The notes under the pieces are model-generated. The model searched no databases, had not been told where the DNA came from, and saw nothing but the letters and a program-made list of their open reading frames with translations. Made by a program: the position numbers and the translations under genes. This document shows positions 18,649 to 28,789 of a stretch of 64,000 nucleotides of DNA, in pieces; the stretch's first letter is position 1, and every line of letters starts with the position of its first letter. The stretch covers positions 7,035,501 to 7,099,500 of the forward strand of contig NZ_CP121695.1 of assembly GCF_029761915.1 (NCBI RefSeq), in the 5' to 3' direction. Source of the stretch: Bradyrhizobium sp. CB1650. Lineage in GTDB: Bacteria; Pseudomonadota; Alphaproteobacteria; Rhizobiales; Xanthobacteraceae.

Positions 18649-19599
18649 ATGACTGCAAACCCGCTTCCTTCGACCGCAGAGGTTTCCGACGACCAGGTTC
18701 TGGCGGTTCGCGCCTTCAACCGCTTCTACACCCACAAGCTCGGCGTGCTCGACCAGCAGCTCCTGAAGAGTCCGTTCTCGCTGAGCGAAGCACGCGTGCT
18801 GTACGAGCTCGCCCATGGCGGCGAGCAATCGGCCAAGGAGATCGGCGGCGTGCTCGGGCTCGATCCCGGCTATCTCAGCCGCATTGTGCAGAGCTTTGAC
18901 GAGAGCGGCCTGATCGCGCGCAAGCCGCTCGCATCCGACCGCCGGCAATACCAGTTGAGCCTGACTGCAAAGGGGCGTCAGGCCTACGCCAGGCTCGAGC
19001 GCGTGACGCACGAAGATGTCGCCGCGATGCTGCGGCCCCTCTCGGGCGAGGACCGCCGACGGCTGACCGGTTCGATGGAGACGATCGAGCGGCTGCTCGC
19101 AATGCCGCGCACACCGGCGCCGCGCGCGACCCTGCGCGGGCCGCGCCCCGGCGACATGGGCTGGGTGGTGCAGAGCCATGGCGCGCTCTACGCCAGCGAA
19201 TACGGCTGGGATTCCGGCTTCGAGGCGCTGGTGGCCGAGATCGTCGCCAAATACATGACATCGTACGATGCCTCGCGCGAGCGCTGCTGGATCGCCGACG
19301 TTGAGGGCCGCCCCGTGGGCTCAGTGTTTTTGGTGAAGGCGAACGACGACGTCGCCAAGCTGCGCCTCCTGCTACTCGATCCCTCCGCACGTGGTCAGGG
19401 TCTCGGCCAGCGCCTGGTCGCCGAATGCGTCTCCTTCGCGCGCGCCTGCGGCTATCGCCGAATGACACTATGGACGCAGAGCATTTTGGTTGCCGCGCGC
19501 AAAATCTACCAGGACGCCGGCTTCAAGCTGGTCGCCACCGAGCCGCATCGCAGCTTTGGGCAGAACCTGACCGGAGAGACCTGGGAGCGGGATCTCTGA
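18649..19599 (+). CDS. MarR-type regulator fused to a GNAT acetyltransferase
   Basis: A 316-residue two-domain protein. The first 145 residues form a MarR winged helix (SEARVLYELAH, DPGYLSRIVQSFDESGLI, RQYQLSLTAKGR). Residues 160-316 form a GNAT domain with the acetyl-CoA loop ARGQGLGQRLV and the following ACGYRRMTLWTQ strand. Members of this fusion family are known, but the acetylation substrate is usually unknown. A strong dyad directly upstream suggests that it represses its own gene. The gene stands between an unrelated GT2 gene and a repeat-filled gap. Confidence 0.9.
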   Translation: MTANPLPSTAEVSDDQVLAVRAFNRFYTHKLGVLDQQLLKSPFSLSEARVLYELAHGGEQSAKEIGGVLGLDPGYLSRIVQSFDESGLIARKPLASDRRQYQLSLTAKGRQAYARLERVTHEDVAAMLRPLSGEDRRRLTGSMETIERLLAMPRTPAPRATLRGPRPGDMGWVVQSHGALYASEYGWDSGFEALVAEIVAKYMTSYDASRERCWIADVEGRPVGSVFLVKANDDVAKLRLLLLDPSARGQGLGQRLVAECVSFARACGYRRMTLWTQSILVAARKIYQDAGFKLVATEPHRSFGQNLTGETWERDL

Positions 19600-19781
19600 T
19601 GCATCAGTGGGACGAAGCTTCGCCCCCTGTCGCCGCCGAATTGGTCGACCTCTACAAACGCCGCGCCCACCGGCTGCGGCGCGGTGCGTGTCGAGATCTC
19701 TGGCGCGCGATCTGGCTTCGCTTCGCCCGAGACTGCAACAGGTAATCCACGACGCGCGACAGCGTAGGCTGCGCATTGTTG

Positions 19782-19994
19782 CGCCCTCGCCCCTTGTGGG
19801 AGAGGGCAGCGACGCTAGCAGACGCGCGCTCATTTGGGTGAGGGGTCTCTCTCCACCTCCACGTTTTTCCGTGCGGAGAGAGACCCCTCACCCGGCTCGC
19901 CGCTACGCCATAGCCGATGCGAAGCATCGGCGTTTTAAGGACGGCGGCCGAAGGCCGCCTATGCCACCCTCTCCCACAAGAAGGGGAGAGGGTG
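19782..19994. repeat. composite palindromic repeat region
   Basis: This gap between the MarR-GNAT gene and moaB holds nested hairpins: GAGGGGTCTCTCTCC near 19840 pairs with GGAGAGAGACCCCTC near 19874, and CCCTCTCCCACAAG near 19967 pairs back with the CTTGTGGGAGAGGG region near 19793. Two smaller palindromes (GCCGATGCGAAGCATCGGC and GCGGCCGAAGGCCGC) lie between. No gene was supported in 19600-20015. Confidence 0.75.
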
Positions 19995-20015
19995 AAGTCG
20001 CAGCCGTGATTGCGT

Positions 20016-20579
20016 TCAGACCGTCGCGCCCTGCGCCTTCGGCCTTCGCAGATGCTCATCGAGCCGCGGCATGATCTCGACGAAGTTGCAGGGGCGCGTG
20101 CGGTAGTCGAGCTGAGCGGCGAGGATGCCGTCCCAGCCGTCGCGGCAGGCGCCGGGGGAGCCGGGCAGGCAGAAGATGTAGGTCGCGCCGGCGACGCCCG
20201 CGGTGGCGCGACTCTGGATTGTCGACGTGCCGATCTTGGCTTGGCTCATCATGTGAAACGCGATCGAGAAACCGTCCATGCGCTTCTCGAACAAGGGCTC
20301 GATCGCCTCCGGTGTCACGTCGCGCCCGGTGAAGCCGGTGCCGCCGGTGGTGACGACGACGTCGATCGCGGCGTCCGCGATCCAGCGGCGGATCGTGCTG
20401 CGGATCGCCTCGATGTCGTCGGTGACGATCTCGCGCGCGGCGAGATGATGGCCGGCCGCAGTGATCCGGTCAGCCAGCGTCTGACCGGATTTGTCGTCGG
20501 CGAGCGAACGCGTGTCGGAGACCGTCAGCACCGCGATGTTGAGCGGGATGAATTGCTTTGACTCGTCGATGGAAGCCAC
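20016..20579 (-). CDS. moaB: molybdenum cofactor biosynthesis protein B
   Basis: A MogA/MoaB-fold protein for the adenylylation step of molybdopterin. The ligand loop VVVTTGGTGFTGRDVTPEAIEPL and the late FCLPGSPGACRDGWDGILAAQLD are diagnostic. I chose the GTG at 20579: the sequence AAGGAGG stands 9 nt before it on the minus strand, and the open frame further upstream runs into an intergenic repeat. The result is about 187 residues, as expected for MoaB. Confidence 0.92.
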   Translation of the reverse strand: MASIDESKQFIPLNIAVLTVSDTRSLADDKSGQTLADRITAAGHHLAAREIVTDDIEAIRSTIRRWIADAAIDVVVTTGGTGFTGRDVTPEAIEPLFEKRMDGFSIAFHMMSQAKIGTSTIQSRATAGVAGATYIFCLPGSPGACRDGWDGILAAQLDYRTRPCNFVEIMPRLDEHLRRPKAQGATV

Positions 20580-20608
20580 GACTTCATACCTCCTTGCCCA
20601 TCCTCCGA

Positions 20609-20698
20609 CGTCATCCTGAGGTGCGCGCGCCTCGAAGGATGGATCGGGGCTCGTCATCCTTCGAGGCTCGCCGAAGAGGCGAGCGCCTCGGGATGACG
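20609..20698. repeat. CGTCATCC-type inverted repeat
   Basis: The region starts CGTCATCCTGAGG and ends with the complement CCTCGGGATGACG, with internal palindromes CCTTCGAGG and CTCGCCGAAGAGGCGAG. It lies directly upstream of moaB and downstream of the metallopeptidase gene. Confidence 0.8.
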
Positions 20699-20709
20699 CT
20701 GCGACCAGC

Positions 20710-21651
20710 TTACAACGATCCGTTGCCGAACGTGTTGCAGGCTTCCACCGTGCCGCGCTGGTAGCCGGTCATGAACCAGCGCTTGCGCTGCTCGGCCGAA
20801 CCGTGGGTGAAGGAGTCGGGCACGACGCGGCCCGTCGCCTGGCGTTGCAGCGTGTCGTCGCCGATCGCGGTCGCCGTAGTCAGCGCCGCGTCGATGTCGC
20901 CCGCCTCCAGGAAGCCCGGACGCTTCTTCTCCTCGCGGTTGACCCAGACGCCGGACAGGCAGTCGGCCTGCAACTCCACCCTCACCTGGAGCGCATTGGC
21001 CTCCGCCTTGGAACCCGCCTGCTGCTGCAGCCGCGTCACGCGCGGAATGATGCCGAGCAGGTTCTGGATGTGGTGGCCGGCTTCATGGGCGATGATGTAG
21101 GCCGTGGTGAAATTGCACGCCGACTTGCCGGAGCAGCCGCGGAAGCGCGTCTCGACCTCGCGAAAGAAGCCGGTGTCGAGGAAGATCGTTCGGTCCGGCG
21201 GGCAGTAGAACGGACCCATCGCCGACTGCGCCATGCCGCAGCGGCCGCCATTGGTAGCGTTGCGGAACAGCACGATCTTCGGACCGGTGTAGGACTGGCC
21301 GCTGGCCTGGAAAATCTCGCTCCAGCGATCGTCGATCTCGCCGAGGATGCCTGAGATCATGCTGCCCATCTCGTCGGTCGGCGCACCGCGCTTGGCGGAG
21401 GTCGACCGGCGATCGGTCTGGTAGGTCGGCGCCTGATTGCCGCCGGTGAGAATCTCGGCGCCGCCGATCAGGATGCGGGGGTCGATGCCGAAGGCATAGC
21501 CGACCAGGCCGAGCACGATGATCGTGCCGATGCCGAGCCCGCCGCCGCCCATCGGAAGACCGAACCCACCGCCTCCGCCGCCGCCGAATCCACCACCTTC
21601 GTCACGACGATCCTCGATGTCGTCGCTGCGGCGGAAGTCATCGTAACGCAT
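20710..21651 (-). CDS. YpfJ-type neutral zinc metallopeptidase
   Basis: A 313-residue protein of the zincin-like family PF04228 (YpfJ). The N-terminus is a charged and then Gly-rich low-complexity region (residues 19-42), followed by one membrane-spanning helix (GTIIVLGLVGYAFGI). The zinc site HEAGHHIQ puts ligands at His189 and His193 with Glu190. The family is widespread in proteobacteria but without a defined substrate. The ATG at 21651 is the only sensible start, because the N-terminal MRYDDFRRSDD is conserved in relatives as I recall them. Confidence 0.88.
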   Translation of the reverse strand: MRYDDFRRSDDIEDRRDEGGGFGGGGGGGFGLPMGGGGLGIGTIIVLGLVGYAFGIDPRILIGGAEILTGGNQAPTYQTDRRSTSAKRGAPTDEMGSMISGILGEIDDRWSEIFQASGQSYTGPKIVLFRNATNGGRCGMAQSAMGPFYCPPDRTIFLDTGFFREVETRFRGCSGKSACNFTTAYIIAHEAGHHIQNLLGIIPRVTRLQQQAGSKAEANALQVRVELQADCLSGVWVNREEKKRPGFLEAGDIDAALTTATAIGDDTLQRQATGRVVPDSFTHGSAEQRKRWFMTGYQRGTVEACNTFGNGSL

Positions 21652-23187
<1,536 letters not shown>

Positions 23188-23199
23188 CATCTCCCCGCT

Positions 23200-23309
23200 C
23201 GTCATTCCGGGGCGCGAGCACAGCGAGCGAGCCCGGAATCCATCAGGCCGCGAGACAAGCGGCACAATGGATTCCGGGCTCGCGCCAAGAGGCGCGCCCC
23301 GGAATGACG
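23200..23309. repeat. CGTCATTCCGGGG-type inverted repeat
   Basis: The outer arms CGTCATTCCGGGGCGCG and CGCGCCCCGGAATGACG are complementary; inner arms AGCCCGGAATCCAT and ATGGATTCCGGGCT extend the foldback. Related copies lie at 36930 and 40541. Confidence 0.88.
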
Positions 23310-23380
23310 AAGCCGTTGAAGGTCGACGCCCACAGGACTAGGATCATCCAATCAGTTCTCGTCTTGATCGGCCGATCCCG

Positions 23381-23707
23381 ATGCGACGTCAGTCCGAGAC
23401 ATTGCTGCTGCTGCCGCTGTTGCCGATCTTCCTCGCCGGCATGTTTCCGATGCTGCTGATCGGGCTACTGGGATTTTTCGGGCTCGCTTTGTTCGGCGTG
23501 CTCTTGATCTGCGCCGGGCTCGCCTGCGGCAATGAAGCCCACGACACCTTCCATCACGACGTCATCGTCCACGGCTACGCGCGGGGACCGGAGCGCGCCG
23601 CGCAGGCCTCCACCATGCACGCGGCGACGCGGCTGGCGCTGTGGGTGGAGGCCGTTGGCCTCGCCCTCATCATCGCGGCGGTGATCGGCTTCCTCTACGC
23701 CGGCTGA
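23381..23707 (+). CDS. small two-helix membrane protein, function unknown
   Basis: A 108-residue protein with a long hydrophobic N-terminal block (two closely spaced helices, residues 8-50), a short polar loop containing EAHDTFHHD, and a C-terminal helix (LWVEAVGLALIIAAVIGFLYAG). No family was recognised. It lies after the ccrM repeat and before a GST gene on the same strand. The composition and start (ATGCGACGTCAG) look like a real gene. Confidence 0.6.
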   Translation: MRRQSETLLLLPLLPIFLAGMFPMLLIGLLGFFGLALFGVLLICAGLACGNEAHDTFHHDVIVHGYARGPERAAQASTMHAATRLALWVEAVGLALIIAAVIGFLYAG

Positions 23708-23833
23708 TCTGCGCGGTGCGCAGACGCCGCCCGGCAAACTCGCCGGTTGTGCTTCCCCTCAGGCTTCGGGCAAGAGAAGCCGCCTGCGGCAATCACGCTG
23801 CGTTCGCTCTCGGCAACAGACAGGGAGATGCTG

Positions 23834-24514
23834 ATGCTCAAATTCTATTTCAACGGATCGCCGAACCCGACCAAGGTCGCGCTGTTTCTGGAGGAATCCG
23901 GGCTGCCGTTCGAGCCGGTCGCGGTCGACACCCGCAAGGGCGAGCAGTTCAAGCCGGAATTCCTCAAGATCAATCCGAACGCCAAGGTGCCGGCGATCGA
24001 CGATGACGGCACGATCGTGTTCGACTCGAACGCCATCCTGCTCTATCTCGCCGAGAAGTCCGGAAAATTCCTGCCCGCCCCCGCCGTCCGCGGCCAGACG
24101 CTGTCATGGCTGATGTTCGTCGCCACCGGCCTCGGGCCCTATTCGGGCCAGGCCGTGCACTTCAAGCACTTCTCGCCCAAGGACCAGGACTACGCGCACA
24201 ACCGCTATCAGTTCGAAGGTCACCGTCACTACCAGATCCTCGACGATCACCTCGCCAAGAACCGCTACATGGTCGGCGATGCCTACTCCATCGTCGACAT
24301 GGCGCTGTGGGGCTGGGCGCGCATGGCCGCCTTCGTGCTCGGCGAGGACGCTCCTGGCAAATATCCGAACGTGAAGCGGCTGGTCGACGAGATCTCGGCC
24401 CGCCCAGCGGCTGCGCGTGCGATCGCGCTGAAGGACAAGTTCACCTTCAAGGCCGAGATGGACGACGAGGCCCGCCGCAACATGTTCAGGCACATGGCGA
24501 CCAAGGTGGCGTGA
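23834..24514 (+). CDS. glutathione S-transferase family protein
   Basis: A cytosolic GST-fold protein of about 226 residues. The thioredoxin-like N-terminal domain begins MLKFYFNGSPNPTKVALFLEE and has the cis-Pro region NAKVPAIDDDGTIVFDSNAIL; an all-helical C-terminal domain follows. The ATG at 23834 is favoured because GGGAG lies 7-8 nt upstream; an ATG two codons earlier is also possible. The substrate is unknown. Related proteins act in detoxification of electrophiles or thiol redox balance. Confidence 0.88.
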   Translation: MLKFYFNGSPNPTKVALFLEESGLPFEPVAVDTRKGEQFKPEFLKINPNAKVPAIDDDGTIVFDSNAILLYLAEKSGKFLPAPAVRGQTLSWLMFVATGLGPYSGQAVHFKHFSPKDQDYAHNRYQFEGHRHYQILDDHLAKNRYMVGDAYSIVDMALWGWARMAAFVLGEDAPGKYPNVKRLVDEISARPAAARAIALKDKFTFKAEMDDEARRNMFRHMATKVA

Positions 24515-24615
24515 ACGCACCACGCCGTCGTTTCGGGTCCACGCGCACGCGCGTGGACCCTTGCTTTTGAGACGCGAGCCTCGATCAGGCCGCGTGCACC
24601 GAGTGCCCGAGCGAC

Positions 24616-25059
24616 TCAGCTCGCCGCCCTCACAGCCGTCTGCGGAAAGGGCCCGAGCGCCTTCTCGGTCAAGACCGAGTCGCAATACTCCCTGATCTCC
24701 TTGATCTTCCCGTCCTCCAGGCGGAACACCAGGCAATAGTCGTTGTCGTAGCGCACGCCCTCGGGCGTAACGTTGTCGCCCTTGGCCTCCACCACGACGA
24801 CGTCGCCGTCGGCGATGAAGCGATGGGCAACCGTGCGCGTCCGGTCGCGAAGGCGCGTGCGCACATAGCCGTGCAAATCGTTGAGGATCGATCCCTTGCC
24901 CGAGAAGGTGCGCGACCAGGAATATTGCCCGGTCACGACCCATTTGGCATCGTCAGCGAGGCTGGCGGTGAACAACGCACGGTCGCGCGCGGCCGGATCG
25001 GGGTTCGCGGCGGCGGCGAAAATGTCCTGCATCAGTTTCTTGTTGCTTGCGGCGCTCAT
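24616..25059 (-). CDS. SnoaL-like (NTF2-fold) protein
   Basis: A 147-residue protein of the ketosteroid-isomerase/SnoaL type. Its pattern is an N-terminal helix, then DAKWVVTGQYSWSRTFSGKGS, HRFIADGDVVVVEAKGD and DNDYCLVFRLEDGKIKEIREYCDS, the classic NTF2 sheet strands. It may bind or isomerise a small hydrophobic substrate. I start at the ATG at 25059, with GGAG 8 nt upstream. It diverges from the LysR gene, whose product probably controls it. Confidence 0.85.
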   Translation of the reverse strand: MSAASNKKLMQDIFAAAANPDPAARDRALFTASLADDAKWVVTGQYSWSRTFSGKGSILNDLHGYVRTRLRDRTRTVAHRFIADGDVVVVEAKGDNVTPEGVRYDNDYCLVFRLEDGKIKEIREYCDSVLTEKALGPFPQTAVRAAS

Positions 25060-25127
25060 GGCGGCATCTCCGTTGGTGAGAACATGGAAATCATCGCCGC
25101 CGGCTCTGAATTCTTCAAATCGATACT

Positions 25128-25144
25128 GAATATGATATCTATTC
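25128..25144. promoter_or_regulatory. AT-rich dyad between SnoaL and LysR genes
   Basis: GAATA-TGATATC-TATTC (25128-25144) is an inverted repeat of the T-N11-A type bound by LysR regulators, lying 5 nt before the LysR ATG. A looser pair, GAATTCTTCAAAT near 25109 and ATTTGAATTC near 25153, brackets it. Confidence 0.4.
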
Positions 25145-25149
25145 ACTCC

Positions 25150-26061
25150 ATGAATTTGAATTCGCTTGACCTCAATCTCCTCACCGCGCTCGACGCGCTG
25201 CTGCGCGAGGCCAATGTCAGCCGCGCCGCTTTAAGGATCGGCCTGTCGCAGCCGGCGACGAGCCACGCGCTCCAGCGCCTGCGCGACATCTTCGACCCGC
25301 TTCTGGTCCGCACCGGCGCGCGCATGGAGCTGACGCCGCGGGCCCAGGCGTTGCGCGCGCCGCTGGCGCAGGCGCTCGACCAGGTGCGCGGGTTGTTCGT
25401 CCCTGAGGATTTCGACGCCGCGCGCAGCGAACGGCAGTTCCGCCTGATGATGCCGGATCTCGCGGTCGAGCTCTTGATGCCGCCCTTGATGGAAAAGGTC
25501 ACGCGCCTTGCCCCCAATGTCCGCATCGACGTCGTGCCGTGGCGGGGGCCGGCGATCTTCCACGCCGAGTTCGCGCGCACCATCGACCTCGTGATCTCGA
25601 TCGGCAATGCCTTCAGGGGATTTCACCGCCAACTTCTCTATACCGACAGCGATGCGCTGGCAGTGCGGCGCGGCCATCCGCAAGCAGCGAAGCTGAAGCG
25701 GCGCGAGGCCTTCCTCGCAGCGCGCCATGTCGGCGTGATCATCCGCGGCCAGGCCGAGGACCTGATCGACACCTGGCTGCGCACCAAGGGTATCGAGCGG
25801 CACATTGCGCTGGTCGTGTCAGGCTATCTCGAGGCGCTGCACGTCGCCGCGCGCACCGATCTCGTCGCCTTCGTGCCGCGCCGGCTGATCGCGGCCCTGT
25901 CGAGACAGCTCGGGCTCATCGCGGTGACGCCGCCGCTCGACCCCGGCATCGACGAGCAGTTCATGTTCTATCCGACCCGCGCGCAGATGGACCCGGGGTC
26001 GATATGGCTGAGGCGGCTGATGCTGGAGACGGGACGGGAGTTGGAGAAGCGAGCTTCGTAG
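25150..26061 (+). CDS. LysR family regulator, NodD/NahR-like branch
   Basis: A 303-residue regulator. The winged helix-turn-helix spans residues 1-60 (LDLNLLTALDALLREANVSRAA, then SQPATSHALQRLRDIFDPLLVRT), with the periplasmic-binding-protein-like effector domain from about residue 90. The MELTPRAQAL linker and the overall pattern match the NodD/NahR branch, which often senses aromatic molecules. I prefer the ATG at 25150; an ATG at 25132 would start within the dyad. The likely target is the divergent SnoaL gene. Confidence 0.9.
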   Translation: MNLNSLDLNLLTALDALLREANVSRAALRIGLSQPATSHALQRLRDIFDPLLVRTGARMELTPRAQALRAPLAQALDQVRGLFVPEDFDAARSERQFRLMMPDLAVELLMPPLMEKVTRLAPNVRIDVVPWRGPAIFHAEFARTIDLVISIGNAFRGFHRQLLYTDSDALAVRRGHPQAAKLKRREAFLAARHVGVIIRGQAEDLIDTWLRTKGIERHIALVVSGYLEALHVAARTDLVAFVPRRLIAALSRQLGLIAVTPPLDPGIDEQFMFYPTRAQMDPGSIWLRRLMLETGRELEKRAS

Positions 26062-26147
26062 GGTGGGCAAAGCAAAGCGTGCCCACCACTTCTGTTGCAG
26101 CATAGGAGGATGGTGGGCACGGCGCTTGGCGCCTTTACCCACCTTAC
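26057..26147. repeat. GTAGGGTGGGCAAAG-type inverted repeat
   Basis: GGGTGGGCAAAG...GTGCCCACCA at the left is matched by TGGTGGGCAC...CTTTACCCACC at the right, with the palindrome GGCGCTTGGCGCC inside. It begins at the LysR stop codon and may terminate it. Confidence 0.75.
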
Positions 26148-26197
26148 AGAACTGAGCGCTGCGTCGGATGCGCCTCGCAAACCACGGTCGGGTATGC

Positions 26198-26818
26198 TTA
26201 CGCCTTCTGCGCGTCCATCACCTTGCGCACCGCGGGGCGGTCGGACATTCGCTTGAAATGGTCCGCGACCTTCGGCGTCGCGTTAATGTCGACGCCATCG
26301 CCTTCGAGCCAGAGCGACAGCGTGTAGAGATAGGGATCGCAGATCGTGTACTGCTCGCCCATCACCCAGGGGCCTTTGAACATCTTCTGCTCGATCAGGG
26401 AGAAGCAGGCGCCCATGGTCTTCGGGATCATCTGCTTCATGTCGGCAAACGAGCTCTCTTCCGTCGCCCAACGCGCGCCGCGCATCTTGTGGGCATGCGC
26501 CACGTGCACGGTGGAGCAAAGATAAGAGTTGAACGACTGCGCCTGCGCAAATGCAAAGGCGTCATCGAGCGGCGCGAGCTTCGCCTTGGGAAAGGTTTGC
26601 GCGATGTAGGCGAGCATTGCGGGCGTCTCGGTCAGGACGCCGCGATCGGTCACCAGCGCCGGCACGCGGCCTTTGGGGTTGATGGCGAGATAGTCCGGGC
26701 TGTTCTGCTGGTTGGCCTTGAAGTTCAGCCGTTCGGCCGTGTAGTCGGCGCCGGCCTCCTCCAGGGCGATGTAGGTGGCGAGCGCGCAGGTGCCAGGGGC
26801 GTAGTAGAGCTTGAACAT
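26198..26818 (-). CDS. glutathione S-transferase (beta-class-like)
   Basis: A 206-residue GST. The N-terminus KLYYAPGTCALATYIALEEAG carries the Cys10-type beta-class active-site region, followed by NPKGRVPALVTDRGVLTETPAMLAYIA and a helical C-terminal domain with WVMGEQYTICDPYL. The start ATG at 26818 is certain from the family N-terminus. It diverges from the FAD monooxygenase gene; the same strand stays open far upstream, but only as a shadow of that gene. Confidence 0.9.
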   Translation of the reverse strand: MFKLYYAPGTCALATYIALEEAGADYTAERLNFKANQQNSPDYLAINPKGRVPALVTDRGVLTETPAMLAYIAQTFPKAKLAPLDDAFAFAQAQSFNSYLCSTVHVAHAHKMRGARWATEESSFADMKQMIPKTMGACFSLIEQKMFKGPWVMGEQYTICDPYLYTLSLWLEGDGVDINATPKVADHFKRMSDRPAVRKVMDAQKA

Positions 26819-26941
26819 GTCGGACCTCGTGAGAAAGGGGGAAGGTAACGGCCGCGCGCCGCCGCGTCCATAGGGCTCTCTTCGCAGTTGCCCACGCCCG
26901 CCTCGCCGTGCGAAGACCCGGCCAATCGGAGGGGTTTTGTC

Positions 26942-28222
26942 ATGACCGTACTCATCGCCGGTGGCGGCATCGGCGGGCTGACGCTTGCGCTCAGCCTGCA
27001 CCAGATCGGTATCCCTGCAAAAGTGTTCGAGAGCGTGGCCGAGTTGCGGCCGCTCGGCGTCGGCATCAACGTGCTGCCGCATGCGGTGCGCGAGCTGATC
27101 GAGCTCAACCTGATGGACAGGCTCGACGCGAGCGGCGTGCGCACCCGCGAACTCGCCTACTTCTCCAAGCATGGCAAGCCGATCTGGAGCGAGCCGCGCG
27201 GGCTGGAGGCCGGCTACAAATGGCCGCAATTCTCGATCCATCGCGGCACTCTCCAGCAACTCCTGCTCGACACTGCGATCGAGCGGCTCGGCCGTGACAA
27301 CATCCTCACCAGCCATCATCTGACCGGCTGGAGCGAGACAGCCAACGGCGTGCGTGCCGACTTCATCGACCGGGCGACCGGCAAGCCCGCCGGCACGTAT
27401 GAAGGCGCGATCCTGATCGCCGCCGACGGCATCCATTCCGCCGCGCGAGAAAAGCTCCATCCGCAGGAAGGGCCGCCGATCTGGAACGGCCGCATCCTCT
27501 GGCGCGGCGTGACGCCGGCGAAGGCCTTCCTGACCGGCCGCACCATGATCATGGCCGGCCACGAGATCCTGAAGTTCGTCTGCTATCCGATCAGCAAAGA
27601 GCCAGACGCCGCGGGCAACCACCAGATCAACTGGGTCGCCGAGCGGCACATGCCGCCGACCTATCAGTGGCGGCGCGAGGACTACAACCGCACCGCGCGT
27701 CTGGAAGAATTCCTGCCCTGGTTCGAGAGCTGGAAGTTCGACTGGCTCGACGTGCCCGGCCTGATCCGGAACTGCCCGCATGCCTACGAATATCCGCTGG
27801 TCGACCGCGACCCGGTGTCGCAATGGACCTTCGGCCGCGTCACGCTGATGGGCGATGCCGCGCATCCGATGTACCCGATCGGATCGAACGGCGCCTCGCA
27901 GGCGATCCTCGATGCCCGCGTCATCACCCGCGAGATTTTGGCGCATGGTCCGACGCAGGCGGCGCTGTTCGCCTATGAAGCGGAGCGCCGGCCGGCAACC
28001 ACCGACCTCGTCCTGCTCAACCGCAAGAACGGGCCCGAGCAGGTGATGCAGCTCGTCGAGGAGCGCGCGCCCGACGGCTACAACGTCGTCACCGACGTGC
28101 TGTCGCAGCAGGAGCTGGAGAATATCGCCGCGAACTACAAGCGCGTCGCCGGCTTCCAGGTCGAAGCGCTGAACGCCAAGCCGCCGATCGTCAGCGCGGA
28201 TGCGCGGCGTGTGAGGGCGTAA
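26942..28222 (+). CDS. FAD-dependent monooxygenase (salicylate hydroxylase-like)
   Basis: A class A flavoprotein hydroxylase of 426 residues. The dinucleotide fold VLIAGGGIGGLTLALSLHQ opens the protein, the DG motif is in LIAADGIHSAARE, and the second FAD motif is VTLMGDAAHPMYPIGSNGASQAILDA. GGAGGGG at 26928-26934 supports the ATG at 26942. It probably hydroxylates an aromatic or heteroaromatic substrate using NAD(P)H. The divergent GST may act on its products; this is context only. Confidence 0.9.
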   Translation: MTVLIAGGGIGGLTLALSLHQIGIPAKVFESVAELRPLGVGINVLPHAVRELIELNLMDRLDASGVRTRELAYFSKHGKPIWSEPRGLEAGYKWPQFSIHRGTLQQLLLDTAIERLGRDNILTSHHLTGWSETANGVRADFIDRATGKPAGTYEGAILIAADGIHSAAREKLHPQEGPPIWNGRILWRGVTPAKAFLTGRTMIMAGHEILKFVCYPISKEPDAAGNHQINWVAERHMPPTYQWRREDYNRTARLEEFLPWFESWKFDWLDVPGLIRNCPHAYEYPLVDRDPVSQWTFGRVTLMGDAAHPMYPIGSNGASQAILDARVITREILAHGPTQAALFAYEAERRPATTDLVLLNRKNGPEQVMQLVEERAPDGYNVVTDVLSQQELENIAANYKRVAGFQVEALNAKPPIVSADARRVRA

Positions 28223-28299
28223 GAGTGAACTGATCCGCTGACGCGGCCTCCGCTTGACCTCGCCCCGCTTGCGGGGAGAGGTCGGACCGCATCAATCGC

Positions 28300-28719
28300 C
28301 TACCGCACCACCCTCGCCGCTTCCAGCAGCCGCTCGCTGGCGGTAGCCGTCGCAAGCACGGTGCCGTCCTCGGCCATCAGCTTGCCCTCGACGAAAGCAA
28401 TCGTCTTGCCGAGTTGCGTCACCGTCGCTTCGCCGATGATCGGCCCGGGCTTTGCCGGCGCTAAGAAATTCACGGTCATGCTGACGGTGGTGGTGTAGAG
28501 CCTACCCTCGCTCATCACGAGCACCGCGGGCCCCATCGTGTCGTCGAGCATGGCCGAGAGCATGCCGCCCTGAATGAAGCCGGCCGGGTTGCAGAATTCA
28601 GGTTTTCCGTCGAAGGCGAGCCTGATCCAACCGTCCTGCGGACGGGCATCGAGCAGGCGCCATCCCAGGAGCTCGGCGCAGGGTGGCCTGGGAAAGTCAT
28701 CGAGCGCGGTCTTGACCAT
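28300..28719 (-). CDS. PaaI-type hotdog thioesterase
   Basis: A 139-residue hotdog-fold acyl-CoA thioesterase. FCNPAGFIQGGMLSAMLDDTMGPAV has the typical helix with the Gly-Gly turn and Asp, and the strands TTTVSMTVNFLAPAKPGPIIGEATVTQ and IAFVEGKLMAEDGTVLATATAS follow. Members hydrolyse phenylacetyl- or short/medium acyl-CoA. It lies downstream of the monooxygenase gene in convergent orientation, separated by a CCCCGCTTGCGGGGAGAGG hairpin. Confidence 0.87.
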   Translation of the reverse strand: MVKTALDDFPRPPCAELLGWRLLDARPQDGWIRLAFDGKPEFCNPAGFIQGGMLSAMLDDTMGPAVLVMSEGRLYTTTVSMTVNFLAPAKPGPIIGEATVTQLGKTIAFVEGKLMAEDGTVLATATASERLLEAARVVR

Positions 28720-28789
28720 GCGAAGCCTCCGTTGCCGATCGCCAGTTATCGTAGTGCTGCTGACAGCATGGTGTCAGCAGCATAGGCCG

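Noticed and set aside
19425..20074. short open frames on both strands between the MarR-GNAT gene and moaB
   Set aside because: They run through palindromic repeats or antisense to neighbours and carry no recognisable domain.
24823..25149. in-frame upstream extension of the LysR regulator
   Set aside because: It would overlap the divergent SnoaL gene and place over 100 residues before the helix-turn-helix domain.
26198..27946. apparent 582-residue fusion ending in a GST
   Set aside because: The first two thirds are antisense to the FAD monooxygenase. The GST has its own ATG with the canonical family N-terminus at 26818.
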